Positions 15,077 to 25,230 of a stretch of 64,000 nt of DNA are shown in pieces. A program made the translations under genes and the position numbers. The stretch spans positions 15,384,698-15,448,697 of the forward strand of contig JACBWW010000012.1 of the NCBI GenBank assembly GCA_020086605.1. The letters are read 5' to 3'. The notes beneath the pieces were generated by a model, which did not search any database, was not told where the DNA came from, and saw only the letters and a program-made list of their open reading frames with translations. The number at the start of each line of letters is the position of its first letter. Positions within the stretch are counted from its first letter, which is position 1. This DNA is from Lanius collurio. Lineage: Eukaryota > Chordata > Aves > Passeriformes > Laniidae.

Positions 15077-18000
15077 AAATTTCTGATGCTGGTACTGCTT
15101 TATTTTTCTGTTCTTGAAACAATTAAAATACAGCATTTCCAACTCATACAGGCTACTTTTGACAGAACTCATTAGATTTTTATTGCCTCTAAATTATGCT
15201 CATGGGAGAATTTGTGTAAGAGTTCATTATGTGGAATCTCAGAACAAGATCACTGAAACACAGAGAGAAAACTGATCTGCATCCTGTCATACCTTCCAGA
15301 TTTATTTTGTCTAGCAAGTATAATAGTAGTAAAACCCCATGGACATTCTCACAACCCAGCATTTCAACTGCTTGAACACTGTGACTGCAGGAGCCATATT
15401 TTGTTACTGCTGCATTAAGCTGCTGCATAGTCACACACATGCAAAAATATTGGGATTTTTTTCTGAACACAGACTAAGAAGTGCTAAAACCCAGCTTATA
15501 GCGAAACTTTGCCCAACATAGCCTGTGATTCACCATCATAGAGCTGTTTTAAAAAGAGGTACATTGAACTTACACTTAAGTAATTTGTTTTAGACAAAGA
15601 TTTCACTACACATACGCTGTGGAATTAGATTGCAGTCATCAAGGTTAAGTGTTTCCCAGTTTCCAAGCTGTCTTCCTTATGAAGAAACACTGAGACCTTG
15701 ACTACATGCTAGCCTGAATTCAGCATCTTTATGGAGGCCAGTAATTATAGTACTCTGGAATATATCTCCAAAGTAGTGCATTTGTTCTAACAAGCAAAGA
15801 GTCCTTTCCAAATTCTGTGTGTCCCAAGATTCCCAGAGGGTTAGCACAACAGCTGCTACATTCAGCAGTGAAGCAGCTGGCAACTAGCTCCAAGGTGAAC
15901 TCTACAGGAGCTTAGTCTACACAGAGTCCACACAGACACATTAGACTGAGAACCCAACTCAAAGGGTGCACTTAGACCTGACAGCAGTTATGTTCACTAA
16001 CATCAGCAGTACTCACCTATCTAGTGCTTGTCGGGCCAGCTGTTTCAGTTTGGACTGGAGGCCTGCTTCTGAAGTTTCAGTAGCCTAAAGTGCAAAATAA
16101 AAAGAAAATCTACACATCCAAAAACCACCATGTTTTATAAGCTCAGTTGCCATACTTTGCACAGATTAGAGCAAAGAGTAACTAGCTATTTCTTCCAATT
16201 CTCGTTTTGAAATAAACAAAAGTTTTGCTTTGTTTATTGTTGTTTCTTTTTTTAAGCTCAGCATAAAAAAATACTATGTAAGCAAATATCATTTTGCTGT
16301 TTTAGTGAAATGTTGACAGAATGGAAATTATGTCTAAAATTCTTCAGCATTTCAGAAAACATTGCATACACAAAAAGAATTGCCAGTAGAATTAATTGTA
16401 TGAAAAGACTATTGGCAGAAAGAAGGTACAACCAAATGTTGCATATACTGCTAGGCTTGGATGTGTTCAAATTCTTTTCCCTCAATGTGTTATAATGATC
16501 ATGGTAACTTAGGAACAAAAATTTAAAATGTTTACTTTCATAAAGTACAAACAAACAAGATAGAGATTCAGGAACAAAATTTTTAACTTGCAATCAAAGG
16601 CATAAAAAAAATCTGTGACAGGGCAACAAAGCAGATATCAAGAGTGTTAACTTCTGTTCCCATTTGGGAGGTCATTTATGACAGTTTATACTTTTGTCTT
16701 CCTTACATATGAAGCCTGGCTTCTGCAGCTTAACAATCTGCAGGAGGCACAACATGAGGTGTGGCTTCTCCTGTGGCACCCACAAGCAGGTTTCAGGTGC
16801 TAGCTTTGTGCCTTGACTAATTATCCCAGATCAGGGAGGTCAACTGAGGATAAAAAAAGCAAGCTGCTTTCACCCCAAGAAACAAAACTAGAAACACCCT
16901 CTATAAGCAAATAATTTAATTTGCAAAGAAATTATGCTCTAGAGTTCCTGGTTGGCAAAGACTTTTAAAGATTTATGAAGGTAAGTAGTGAAGACTGGAC
17001 ACCAGCACACTCATCTAGGAATCAGCCACAGAAGAGGAGAAATGGCTGCTCTCTGAATACTTCAAGGCTAAGGAAGAAACACATCTCTCCACCCAAATAT
17101 ACAGAGGGGAAAGACAGAAGTAAAGCTTCAAGATAGCAGAGTTTCTTCACTCTCCTTTCATCCTGGGAAGAAGAAGGTACTTTTGGGTAACCCCTAGGGA
17201 CAAAGCTTACCATCATGTCAACAAAAGACTATGCTAAACTCAACATTTAAAGAAACATCAACAGTATCATGTACCTAATGAAATACCCAATAAATGCATT
17301 TGTAAATATGAGATATTTTCAGACTAACCAGTAATATTTGCATGCACTGACACAACAAAAGGAGGAACACAGCAGAGGAAAAGCAGCATGCTGCTGCAGT
17401 AAATGTTACGTTATAGACTGAAAACATTCTGCTCCAACAGCTTAAGCAGAAAAACTAGAGCAGTTCTACTAACTCTTGATCTGGTTACACTGTATCACCA
17501 GGGGGTTTTAGCTTAGGTAAAACCTGTTAACATAATTCCGAAGAAAGGATTACTCTAGCATGTAGCAATAGTACCATAACACCCTCAACAACCCACAAAT
17601 ATTTTTACATTATAACACTGAAAAGAAGAGAAAAAAGAAAAACAGACTTGGTGGAGTTACATTATGATGGTGAGCTCTTCTTTAATGAGTTAGTCAAGGC
17701 AACTGGACTTCAGGGAGAAAAGCAGTACCTGTAATTATATTCTTCATTGTTTATGTAATGGCCAATTCATCTTTATTAATTTCAGTGTGACTTGAATTCA
17801 CTCATAATAGCTTTAATGTTGAACAATTGAGTAATCAAGTAGTACTTTTAACAGTTTTGGCATCAGTAGTTTACATCTTCAGAAAGTGTTATACACACAA
17901 ATTTCCCTTAAATGACTTCCTTTAATGTAGTCAGAAAGTAATACAGCTGACATATTAGCAAGTCATCCTCATTTTTAATAATTTTTAATTTCTGTTAGTG

Positions 18001-21000
18001 GCATTTGCTCCAGGGCAAAAATCAACATGAAAAAGGTTCTAGAATGTTTCTAGTTTTTAGTATAATCTAGTTCAGAGAAAAACCACATAAATCACAAGTC
18101 CCCATAAATTTACAATGTTGTGTAGCAACATAACAAAGACTGGAAGAAACACTTAAAAAAACCCAAAACAACAAAACAGTAAGGAAAAAAAATTAAAAGG
18201 TAGTTTTTACAAATACAGGTACTCCATTTTCAAGCCAGCCTTTTAGGGTCAGTCACTTGTGAGAGTGGAAGAATTTCTTACCATCACATAATTCCACCAA
18301 GTTAACCTGTAGCTTAACATACTGTTTTCAAACAGAGTTCCACTGCTTCTGTGTACAACTCTATAGCTTCTTCTGCATTGCCTTTATCATCTTCATCAAA
18401 AGCCTGTGTAACTAGGAAGTGAGCGCGCTCCAAGTCCAACTGTTGTTTTGACTTCAGAGGGTCTGTCTTCTGTGATTGAACTGAATGAAAAAGAAAGTAT
18501 TTAGCTTTTTGCAGCAGCAGAAATGTAAAAACATCCTGAACATGCCACCAAAACACTAGCAGCTCTAATCAAATGGGTAATATCTATTTCTCTTCTGGAA
18601 ACAAAATCCTTCTGAATTTTGCTAAAAACATTTATGCAAGGACAAGAAAACACCATCACTTTTCCCTGAAGCAGAGGTTAGCTTTCAGGATCTTTCAGAT
18701 GTGAAATAATGCAAACAAAATCTCTTTCACACTGTACTGAGAACAAGGATGTTTAATTACATAAAATATTGCATCATTTGTGAAAACACATCATTATGAC
18801 AATATACAAGTTCTTTGCGTGTCCATGTCACTTAATAACTTTATTAATGACCTGAAACAGAAGACAGAGTGCAGACCCCACCAAATCAATTCGCTCAAGC
18901 ACACAGCTGCACCTCAAAGGGACACATATAAGCTAAACTAATGATCTGACAGGAGCCTTAGGAAATTCAACGAGGCCCACTGCTCTGTGCCCGGGACAGA
19001 CTCACACCCTACAGGGTACAGCTTGGAGGAGAAGGGCCTTGGGGACAGCTGGATGAGCCACAGCCAGCAAGCCCATGGCTGCAGTGAAGGCTACCAACAA
19101 CCTGGGCTGTGTCAGCAGGAGCTCAGGCAGGAGATGGAGGAAGCGATTGTTACCCTCTACTCAGCAGACTCTGTCTGGAACACTGCATTTAATCTTGGGT
19201 CCCTAATGAGGCTGAGGGTGAAGGACCTGGCATTTTGAGAAGAAGCTGAGGGAGAATGGCTTGTCCAGCCATGAGGAAAGATAGTTTTGGGAGATCCAAT
19301 AGCAACTCAACATGAGTTGCAAGGTTGTCAGGAAATGAGTCCAGGCTCTGCACTACAGTGTGAAGAAAGGGAATGAAAATCAGAAGTTATGAATGGAAAC
19401 TAGGGGAGATTACAACTACATACATATTAAAAAATAATCACTAGAAATACAATTGTACCCTGGCATCCCAGAGGCACCAAGAAATTTTTATCCTTAGGTG
19501 TTTTTAGGACTGAACCCGAGCAACCATCAATGTCTACCCTGCCTTCAGCAGGCCACAGGTCTACAGGCCTGCTGAGGTCCCTTTTTGGCCAAATGATTAT
19601 ATGATTCTGAGAACTGCAGGTGTGCAAAAATCTGAGAATTTGGTCTAAGCAGAAACATGGAAAGTAGATCAAACAAGAAAACCTTTATGAGAGCTCCTCT
19701 GCCCTCTCAAAGCTAGCAATTCTACATGAATACCAGAACCCACTTGCTTCAAATCCATCATGCAGCTGAGGCTTAGATGCCAGTTTTGACTTGTTCCTGA
19801 CCAATTATTGGTGCATATTTAATTACTTTCTCATGTTTACTCTGCAATGTGGCTCCTCAGAATACTTAAAAGCAAAGAATACCCACATTCAAGTCCACAG
19901 AAAGTCAGTCTCCACTTAATTTATGATGTATCAGAATTCAAAGCACTGATGTGCTCATTGTATTTGTGGTTCCTCACAAAGGACAAGAAAATTAGAATAA
20001 TAAAAACAGAGCAAACACCATTGATATGTATTTCACAGCAGCAAACAAGTTTCCACTCAATTAATTTAAGCAGAGGTTTAATTAGAAAGCTCCTTACCCA
20101 CCTGCTGAATGGAGAGCTTGAACTCTCTCCAAGTACTCATTTATTTTTTCTTGAATATTTTCCAAGTTGGACCCAGCCATCCCAGCATAAATCAAGGCTT
20201 GTGCAGCTTCCTGCATGGAGAAGAATTGAGACAAAGCTAATGTTTGCAGCCTAAAAAATTACTTACCATAAACAGAGGGTCTACAGCAGCCATGAGTTGC
20301 ATTAAAGTGAAAGCAAGCCCTTACATCTGCAAAAATACTCAGTGGCTGCAGGGAAATTCTGCTCAAAAGAAAATGTTTCAAGTTATAAGCTAGATCACAT
20401 TTAATTTCTCACATCTGGGACAATCTATAAGACTGTAAAAACATACAGTTCTTTAAGACCAGATCTTAGGCCTGTTAGTATTGTAACGTATGAAATTATG
20501 AGATTTTAAGTAAAACTTTTCAAGCATGTACTGAAATTAGTTTGGTTTTAAAGCTGACGATTTAAGGTTAGGAAAAAATAGTAGCTATTCCAGTCATTCG
20601 CATTTAATCTGGTAATAATGAAAGTAAACAAATATAAAAGTTTTTCAAAATCAAACACCAAGAATTTTTGTTTGCAATGTATCTTTTTAGCTATTATTAC
20701 TCAGATAAAGCTATCAAATCTGGAAAGTCTAAAAATGTGAGGTTTCCTACCTTTCCAAACTTGTTTTTTTTAAATGTTTGCATGTACACAAAATACTAGA
20801 TGCAAGTCTCCTTTCAGGAGGGAGCGCAGGCCTCTGGCTCAGAAGCACAGTACACTACCCACATTAAGGCTTTTTTTCATACTGTACAAATCTATTAAGA
20901 AAAAAGCCTTCAGTTGCATAAGCTGTATATCCCTCCACTGAATTTATGAAAAACATGTAAGATTTGGCAGGGTTGCAATAAATAGCCAGAGCTGACAGAG

Positions 21001-24000
21001 TCTCAGAACCATATGGAGAATCAACATTCATCACCCCACAAAACTGGGGGCAGAAACCTTGTTCTGTCCTCATTATTGACAAGGGAAAACCCCCCACTTT
21101 TGTGGCAGTGCTTGCCTTCCCAGCAGCAGAAGAGGAGAGGAGGTGGTCGTGTAGCAGGCAGGCTGGGAATGCAGAAAGCAGAATAGTAACTAGAGAGGTG
21201 CTTCACAGAGATGGTGCTCAGAGGCTGCCCTGCATAGGCCAAGCACAGATCCATGGCCAGGGGTCCCTTCTGTGTTTTATGGCCATTATTTTTGTCAAGC
21301 GTATCAATTTGGTTGCATATCCATCTGTTTAGTTTGTCCAAGCTTAAAACTGATCCTGATACAGCCTGTATTTGTTATCAGGATATACTTTCACTGAGAA
21401 ACATCATGGAACCAAGTACTGCAAGCTCCCTGCCAGCATCCATCTCCATATTACATCACATAAAACACCCACAGCCACTGAAAGGTAAGCAGAAGTACCA
21501 TTTATATATAGCAATTAACTACCATTAAGGTCTAGCACAAAACTATTTTTTGCAGGGGAAAAAAGTGCACTACAGCTACGTGCTCAAAGGATGGGAGGAT
21601 GGGTATATTCGTCTGACATACTGCAAGTACAGACTGACAAAACAGGTGCTGTATCACAAAGGTATGTGGTCTACATATGATGCAAAGAACAAATGTGTAT
21701 TTACAAACCAGTGCTACAAAAACAGTGTATAGTTGATGTTGGTTTTGTGATTTCAAGCACAATTGTTTTGCCTGGTTTTAAGACGTAAACATAACAGAAA
21801 CAGTCTTTTATAAATCAAACCTGCAAAGGACTGAAGCAGTTGACCGAGTGCCTGTGGAGCCAGCATGCCAGCTGTTTCCAGTGACCAGATGGATGTGAGA
21901 TTCAGACTTGGCATTTATGATCTCTCCAATGTCACTACTGTTCTTTGTCATGAGTAGCGTGCCACAGCCACACTACTAACTACTGATCATCAGTCTGCAA
22001 GCTGCTAACAGCTGGTCAACAGCCAAACTTAGCAACAGCCTTCAGCAGTTTTGCTGAAGTCATCTGTGTCCAAATATGATCCTGACAGATCATAGCAGAG
22101 CAGAACTAATTAGGAAGCTGCCCTAAGCTGGTTCACATGCAGCACTCATCTAGGCATCTATCAAAGTTACATGGTAGCAGGAAGCAAAGAGCACTTGCTA
22201 GCCACAGGAACTCCATTCACACAGGTCTGTTTTGGAGTTGTCTACAGCAACAACTGTAGCATTTTCCGTATTTCATCCTTAAGGTCAAGTTCCTGCAGAA
22301 GCCAGTTCAGTACCCGAGCTTTCCCACGTGCTTAGTAATTGCACCAGTGGGCTCTGAACTGCTTAGAGTGATTGGTAAGAAAGATGGTGACAGGTCAGAG
22401 CTTACTTGCAATGTGCTAAAAAAAAAAGGCATAAAATATCCCTGAAATAATAAATGATATTTTGTAACCATTTTGTTTAATCTAACATGGCAGTGATTCT
22501 TCATGCAACATCCAGAAAGCCAAACATATCTAGGTTACACTCTTGTCTAGTATAGCTTCAAGTGCACCAAGACTGCCAGGGCTGCATTTTTCCACTTAGC
22601 AAGACTGTGTATACAGTATGTGAAAAAGGTTTTCCATACACTGTTCAAAAGCATACAAGAGTGACTATTTGCACAAAGAGAAGTTTTCATTCTGAATAGC
22701 ACTGAATAATTTCTTCCAGATAAACAGAGAAATGCACAGTACTAAAGCAGAAGTGCACATCATTGGTTATCAGACCATGCACACACACTGCTGCTGCTGA
22801 ACACAGAGCTTATTGGTGTTATTATGGGTAACTATAACTTTTGCGCATATATGGTTTACAGATATCAATTTAGCCCACAGAAAATTAAAAACTGGGTTAA
22901 AAAAAAATAAAAGACTCTTCTAGATTCCTCTTCCTAGTCTTTCACACTTACATGCCTAGGCCACTATCATATTAACACTATGCTTTTTAAACATTTCACG
23001 GATGCCTTGTACTTATGAAATAAAAGGCCAACTACAGATCCCTTAACAAGTTAATGGAAGAGAATGACTTTGTCAGGGTAATGGAATCTGTGGAATGATT
23101 ACTGTGATAAGGATAAATAGAGAGATCCCTTCTCACAGGTAAGAAGTTAATGGGATACGGAACTTTAATGTAACTTTAAGACACATAAAACAACAAAATG
23201 AGACAATTTGCATGGGTGAAAAATGCCTAGTGGTTGCACAAAAAACACTAGATACCAGTAGTAAGCCTACAGGTAATGAGCAAGACACTGAATCAACCTC
23301 ATTATACCCTTAGCTAAGCCAACCTGAAACCGTACTGAAACAATAAAATCTGACCCCTAACAGAAAGAATATTTACATGAGGTTAAAAACCTGTCACTGA
23401 TAGCTTGTGATCTGAAGGTGTCTTGCTGCTGAGTATCTTGTATTTCACCACAGACTTCTCTATTTACTTGATGACTGTACAACAGCGTTGCCCTCAGCTG
23501 CACACCCAGAAGCAGCACTATGCCCACTTGCGATTCTCCAAAATGCCCAGCGCTTACATTGCCAGCATAAAAGTCGCCAGTCTTTCTGGCCTGGCAGGGC
23601 CTGGGGAGAGGCCAGGAATGAAAGTGGAGAACCAGCGGGGGGGAGACGTATTTAGGTTACGATAAATCTTCCCAGAAGCGCTGGAGGGGATGTGTCTCCA
23701 GCAGCTGGAAGAAGCACCCGTTCCCGTTTTTCAAGCAGAGTACCTGCAATGGTACCCCTAAGCCTGTTGGTAAACATCAGCGCACGGGCAGCGCTCGTTC
23801 CCACCTAAAAACAGGACGCAGGGAAAAGCCATTTCACAACCCGCCCTGAAGGACGCGGCTCCTCCGGAGACTGACAAACTTTGGACGCGCACGCACGGCC
23901 TTCCACTCTCGTCTCGGCGGGCACCGCCTCGCCTTCCCCGGGCCAAGCAGCTCGTCCCCGGGGCACACCCGCCGGGGCAGGGCGGGGGCGGCCGCGCTGA

Positions 24001-24288
24001 CCCAGCACGTCTCTCTCCGCTGGCAGGCCCCTGCCGGGCCGCAGGGGTGCCGAACACCCCTCTCCGGCCCTCTGGGGGAGAGGGCGGGGATCGCGAACCC
24101 TCCGGCAGCTCAAGAGCACCATGCGGCAAGCGGCGAGGGGAAAGGGACACCGGAGCCCAGAGGGAACCAGCGCGTCCGCGCCGTACCTTGTAGTAGAAGA
24201 CCGCTTCCTGGTAGCGCCCGCTCTGGTCCCGCTGCACCGCCAGCTGCGCGAACTTCACCGCGTCCAGCTCCAGCGTGGTGGCGTCCAT
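1766..24288 (-). CDS. CAPN7: Calpain-7 (PalBH), coding exons 1-16, 3' part missing
   Basis: Split gene with 16 coding exons joined at consistent phases, giving residues 1-621. The human protein is about 813 residues, so the C-terminal part lies off the left edge. Domains in order: two MIT (microtubule interacting and transport) modules at about residues 1-70 and 85-150, a linker, the calpain cysteine-protease core (about 230-540), and the start of the C2-like tail. The catalytic residues are visible: Cys290 in SDCSFVASL, His458 in [11 protein letters not shown], Asn478 in LKNPW. Known of the family: CAPN7 lacks the EF-hand domain of classical calpains, binds ESCRT-III proteins such as IST1 through its MIT domains, and acts in the cytosol in endosomal sorting and receptor turnover. 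The start codon has G at -3 and +4 and sits in a CpG island. No stop or frameshift interrupts any exon, so the gene looks functional. Identification is by recalled homology and is very secure. Confidence 0.97.
2283..2418 (-). CDS. CAPN7: CAPN7 coding exon 15 (residues 551-596)
   Basis: Encodes [20 protein letters not shown], then [20 protein letters not shown] and HITDK. This is the start of the first C2-like domain. It enters at phase 2 and leaves at phase 0 with a weak donor (AAG|GTGCTG). It is unusually GC-rich: 34 of 45 third positions are G or C. Confidence 0.96.
2804..2846. repeat. Tetranucleotide microsatellite (TATC/TACC type)
   Basis: Imperfect run of CTAT, CTAC and CATC units in CAPN7 intron 14. 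It is a likely length-polymorphic marker. Confidence 0.85.
4101..4200 (-). CDS. CAPN7: CAPN7 coding exon 14 (residues 518-550)
   Basis: Encodes [20 protein letters not shown] followed by [13 protein letters not shown], the end of the protease domain. It enters at phase 1 and leaves at phase 2. No open frame of 60 codons covers it, so I found it by reading the expected homology on the minus strand. Confidence 0.94.
5710..5854 (-). CDS. CAPN7: CAPN7 coding exon 13 (residues 470-517), catalytic Asn
   Basis: Encodes [20 protein letters not shown] and then [20 protein letters not shown]. The third catalytic residue is Asn478 in KNPW. It enters at phase 0 and leaves at phase 1. Third codon positions are AT-leaning (19 of 48 are G or C). 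Confidence 0.97.
6109..6229 (-). CDS. CAPN7: CAPN7 coding exon 12 (residues 429-469), catalytic His
   Basis: Encodes [20 protein letters not shown] followed by [20 protein letters not shown] and K. The catalytic His458 lies in THAYAVLDI. It enters at phase 2 and leaves at phase 0. Confidence 0.97.
7768..7874 (-). CDS. CAPN7: CAPN7 coding exon 11 (residues 394-428)
   Basis: Encodes [20 protein letters not shown] and [15 protein letters not shown]. It enters at phase 0 and leaves at phase 2, with donor GTGGTA. The LTGW motif is typical of calpain cores. Confidence 0.95.
9498..9644 (-). CDS. CAPN7: CAPN7 coding exon 10 (residues 345-393)
   Basis: Encodes [20 protein letters not shown], then [20 protein letters not shown], then GYDFPGSNS. 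This is the core calpain fold with the DDxLP and LWxxLxEKAYAK-like signatures. Phase 0 at both ends, 49 codons. Confidence 0.97.
11199..11292 (-). CDS. CAPN7: CAPN7 coding exon 9 (residues 313-344)
   Basis: Encodes [20 protein letters not shown] followed by [12 protein letters not shown]. It enters at phase 2 and leaves at phase 0. The acceptor is preceded by a long pyrimidine tract. Confidence 0.97.
12358..12469. repeat. Imperfect tandem duplication, period about 70 bp
   Basis: Two copies of a block that starts GAGCAACTT and contains ACACCCCAGAAAA followed by TTAAT-like sequence, at 12358 and 12428. They differ by small indels. It lies in CAPN7 intron 8. Confidence 0.65.
12984..13069 (-). 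CDS. CAPN7: CAPN7 coding exon 8 (residues 285-312), catalytic Cys
   Basis: Encodes [20 protein letters not shown]. The nucleophile is Cys290 in the SDCSF motif. It enters at phase 0 and leaves at phase 2. Plus-strand open frames across this exon are shadows. Confidence 0.97.
13402..13528 (-). CDS. CAPN7: CAPN7 coding exon 7 (residues 242-284)
   Basis: Encodes [20 protein letters not shown] and [22 protein letters not shown], the start of protease subdomain PC1. It enters at phase 2 and leaves at phase 0, with AG at 13530-13529 and GT at 13401-13400. Confidence 0.96.
14221..14307 (-). CDS. CAPN7: CAPN7 coding exon 6 (residues 213-241)
   Basis: Encodes [20 protein letters not shown] and RFAFPMPF at the entry to the protease domain. 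Phase 2 at both ends. A long poly-A run lies in the intron about 30 bp downstream of the donor. Confidence 0.96.
14707..14907 (-). CDS. CAPN7: CAPN7 coding exon 5 (residues 146-212)
   Basis: Encodes the linker between the MIT pair and the protease core. It is rich in Ser, Lys, Gln and Pro, includes [13 protein letters not shown], and ends in the conserved [12 protein letters not shown]. Phase 2 at both ends. This is the least conserved stretch of the protein compared with the recalled human sequence. Confidence 0.96.
15046..15073. repeat. Poly-A tract (28 A)
   Basis: Uninterrupted A run flanked by TTT on both sides, in CAPN7 intron 4. No recognisable retroposed body adjoins it. Confidence 0.9.
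16017..16084 (-). CDS. CAPN7: CAPN7 coding exon 4 (residues 124-145)
   Basis: Short exon encoding [20 protein letters not shown] and LD, the last helix of the second MIT domain. The first residues differ from the human ones I recall, while [12 protein letters not shown] is kept. It enters at phase 0 and leaves at phase 2 (split Arg146), with AG at 16086-16085 and GT at 16016-16015. Confidence 0.94.
18323..18480 (-). CDS. CAPN7: CAPN7 coding exon 3 (residues 71-123)
   Basis: Encodes the second MIT module, with [18 protein letters not shown] followed by [21 protein letters not shown]. It enters at phase 1 (the split Val71) and leaves at phase 0. AG is at 18482-18481 and GT at 18322-18321. Confidence 0.97.
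18825..19615 (+). mobile_element. CR1 LINE, 3' portion, diverged
   Basis: Resembles the end of the avian CR1 reverse-transcriptase frame and its 3' tail, sense on the plus strand. It contains TTTATTAATGACCTG, then AAATTCAACGAGGCC, then ACCAACAACCTGGGCTGT, then GGGAGATCCAATAGCAACT. It ends with a GAGGTCCCTTT...GATTATATGATTCTGA tail like the CR1 terminal repeat. It is 5'-truncated, has indels and cannot code. It lies in CAPN7 intron 2, antisense to the gene. Confidence 0.8.
20102..20210 (-). CDS. CAPN7: CAPN7 coding exon 2 (residues 35-70)
   Basis: Encodes [19 protein letters not shown] and the rest of the first MIT domain, ending QALHSA. The acceptor AG is at 20212-20211 and the donor GT at 20101-20100. 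It enters at phase 0 and leaves at phase 1. The 135-residue open frame on the opposite strand here is a shadow. Confidence 0.96.
20211..24186 (-). other. CAPN7: CAPN7 intron 1
   Basis: First intron, about 4 kb. The part next to exon 1 belongs to the CpG island and the rest is AT-rich. Several 60-110 codon frames exist on both strands, but none shows a recognisable family or splice-consistent structure. Confidence 0.7.
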
Positions 24289-24662
24289 GACTGGCACTCT
24301 CCCGGTGCCGGCGGCAGCGGCGACAGCTCCCTTCGAAGCCCACCCTGTCCCCGTGCCCGCCTCCGCCAGCAACCCCGCGCCCGCCCAGCCGCTTCCCCCG
24401 CCTCCCTGACCCTGCCGCGCCCGTCGGCCGCGCCCCCATGCCTGGCCGCGCCCCCGTACCCTCCCCGCTGCACATCTGGCCCCGCCCACCGGCTCCCATC
24501 GCTGCCCATCCGCCCCGTTTGGCCGCGCCCACCGCGCGCCCACGCCCGCACGCCCCGGCAGCGGCCGCCCCGGGGCCGCACTGCGCGTGCTCGGGGGCGC
24601 GGGGGCGGTGCAGTGGGAGGGGCGCGCGGCTGCGGGAGGCGCCCTGAGGGGCGCGCGCGTGC
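23870..24662. promoter_or_regulatory. CAPN7: CpG island promoter of CAPN7
   Basis: Dense CpG and GC-rich sequence in an otherwise AT-rich window, covering exon 1 and the region on both sides. Upstream of the start codon it has GC boxes (for example CCCCGCCC near 24480) and a CTGCGCGTGC element near 24580 that partly resembles an NRF1 site. There is no TATA box. This is typical of a housekeeping gene. The long open frames here (261, 183, 140 and 108 codons) come from GC richness, apart from the short piece that is CAPN7 exon 1. Confidence 0.85.
24187..24288 (-). CDS. CAPN7: CAPN7 coding exon 1 (residues 1-34)
   Basis: Begins [18 protein letters not shown], the first helix of the first MIT domain, and ends in VFYYK before a GT donor at 24186-24185 (AAG|GTACGG). 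The phase is 0. It lies inside the CpG island and is the only GC-rich exon apart from exon 15. The 5' UTR continues to higher coordinates, but its start cannot be fixed from sequence. Confidence 0.97.
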
Positions 24663-25230
24663 GGGGCGGTGATTACGGGATTACAGACTCAATTAGATTG
24701 GAAAGGACCTCTGAGATCATCGAATCCAGCCTGTGACTGAACACCACCGTGTCAATCAGACTCTGACACGGCGCCACGTCCAGTCTTTCCGTAAACACCT
24801 CCAGGGACGTTGATTCTGCCACCTCCATGGGCAGCCCATTCCAATGTCAAACCATTCCTTCCGTAAAGAAATTCCTCCTAATGTCCAACCTGAGCTTCTC
24901 CTGGAACAGGTTAAGACTACGTTCTCTTGTCCTGTCACTGACAGACCCTCTCCTTTCAGGGAGTTGGAGAGAGCAGTAACTTCTCCTCTGAGCCTCCATT
25001 TTTTCGGCTAAACACCTGCAGCTCCCTCTGCTGCTCCTTACAGGACTTGTGTTCCAGGCCCTTCACCAGCTCCATCGCCCTTGTCTGTCTGGATTCACTC
25101 CAGCACCTCAGTGTCCTTCCTGAACTGAGGGGCCTGGAACTGGACACAGCACTCAAGGTGTGGCCTCACCAGGGCCGAGTACCGGTGAAGAATCACTTCC
25201 CTGGATTCTCTTCCATCCCTTCTCTCCCAT
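24663..25230 (-). mobile_element. CR1 LINE 3' end, antisense
   Basis: Reads on the plus strand as the reverse complement of a CR1 tail: GGAAAGGACCTCTGAGATCATCGA, then AACACCTCCAGGGACG, GGGCAGCCCATTCCAATGTC, AAGAAATTCCTCCTAATGTCC, and finally TGGCCTCACCAGGGC. The element lies on the minus strand, is 5'-truncated, and abuts the upstream edge of the CAPN7 CpG island. A weaker continuation may reach about 25275. Confidence 0.92.

Larger units (their letters stand above)
13070..18322 (-). other. CAPN7: CAPN7 introns 7 to 3
   Basis: Intron 7 (13070-13401), intron 6 (13529-14220), intron 5 (14308-14706), intron 4 (14908-16016) and intron 3 (16085-18322). Poly-A tracts lie at about 14167-14191 and 15046-15073. 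No embedded gene or interspersed repeat could be supported. Confidence 0.7.

Noticed and set aside
19847..20254. 135-codon plus-strand frame
   Set aside because: It is a shadow of CAPN7 exon 2 and its flanks on the other strand.
23758..24672. Several long overlapping open frames on both strands (up to 261 codons)
   Set aside because: They follow from the GC richness of the CpG island. Only residues from MDATTLELD to FYYK on the minus strand belong to a real gene, CAPN7 exon 1.
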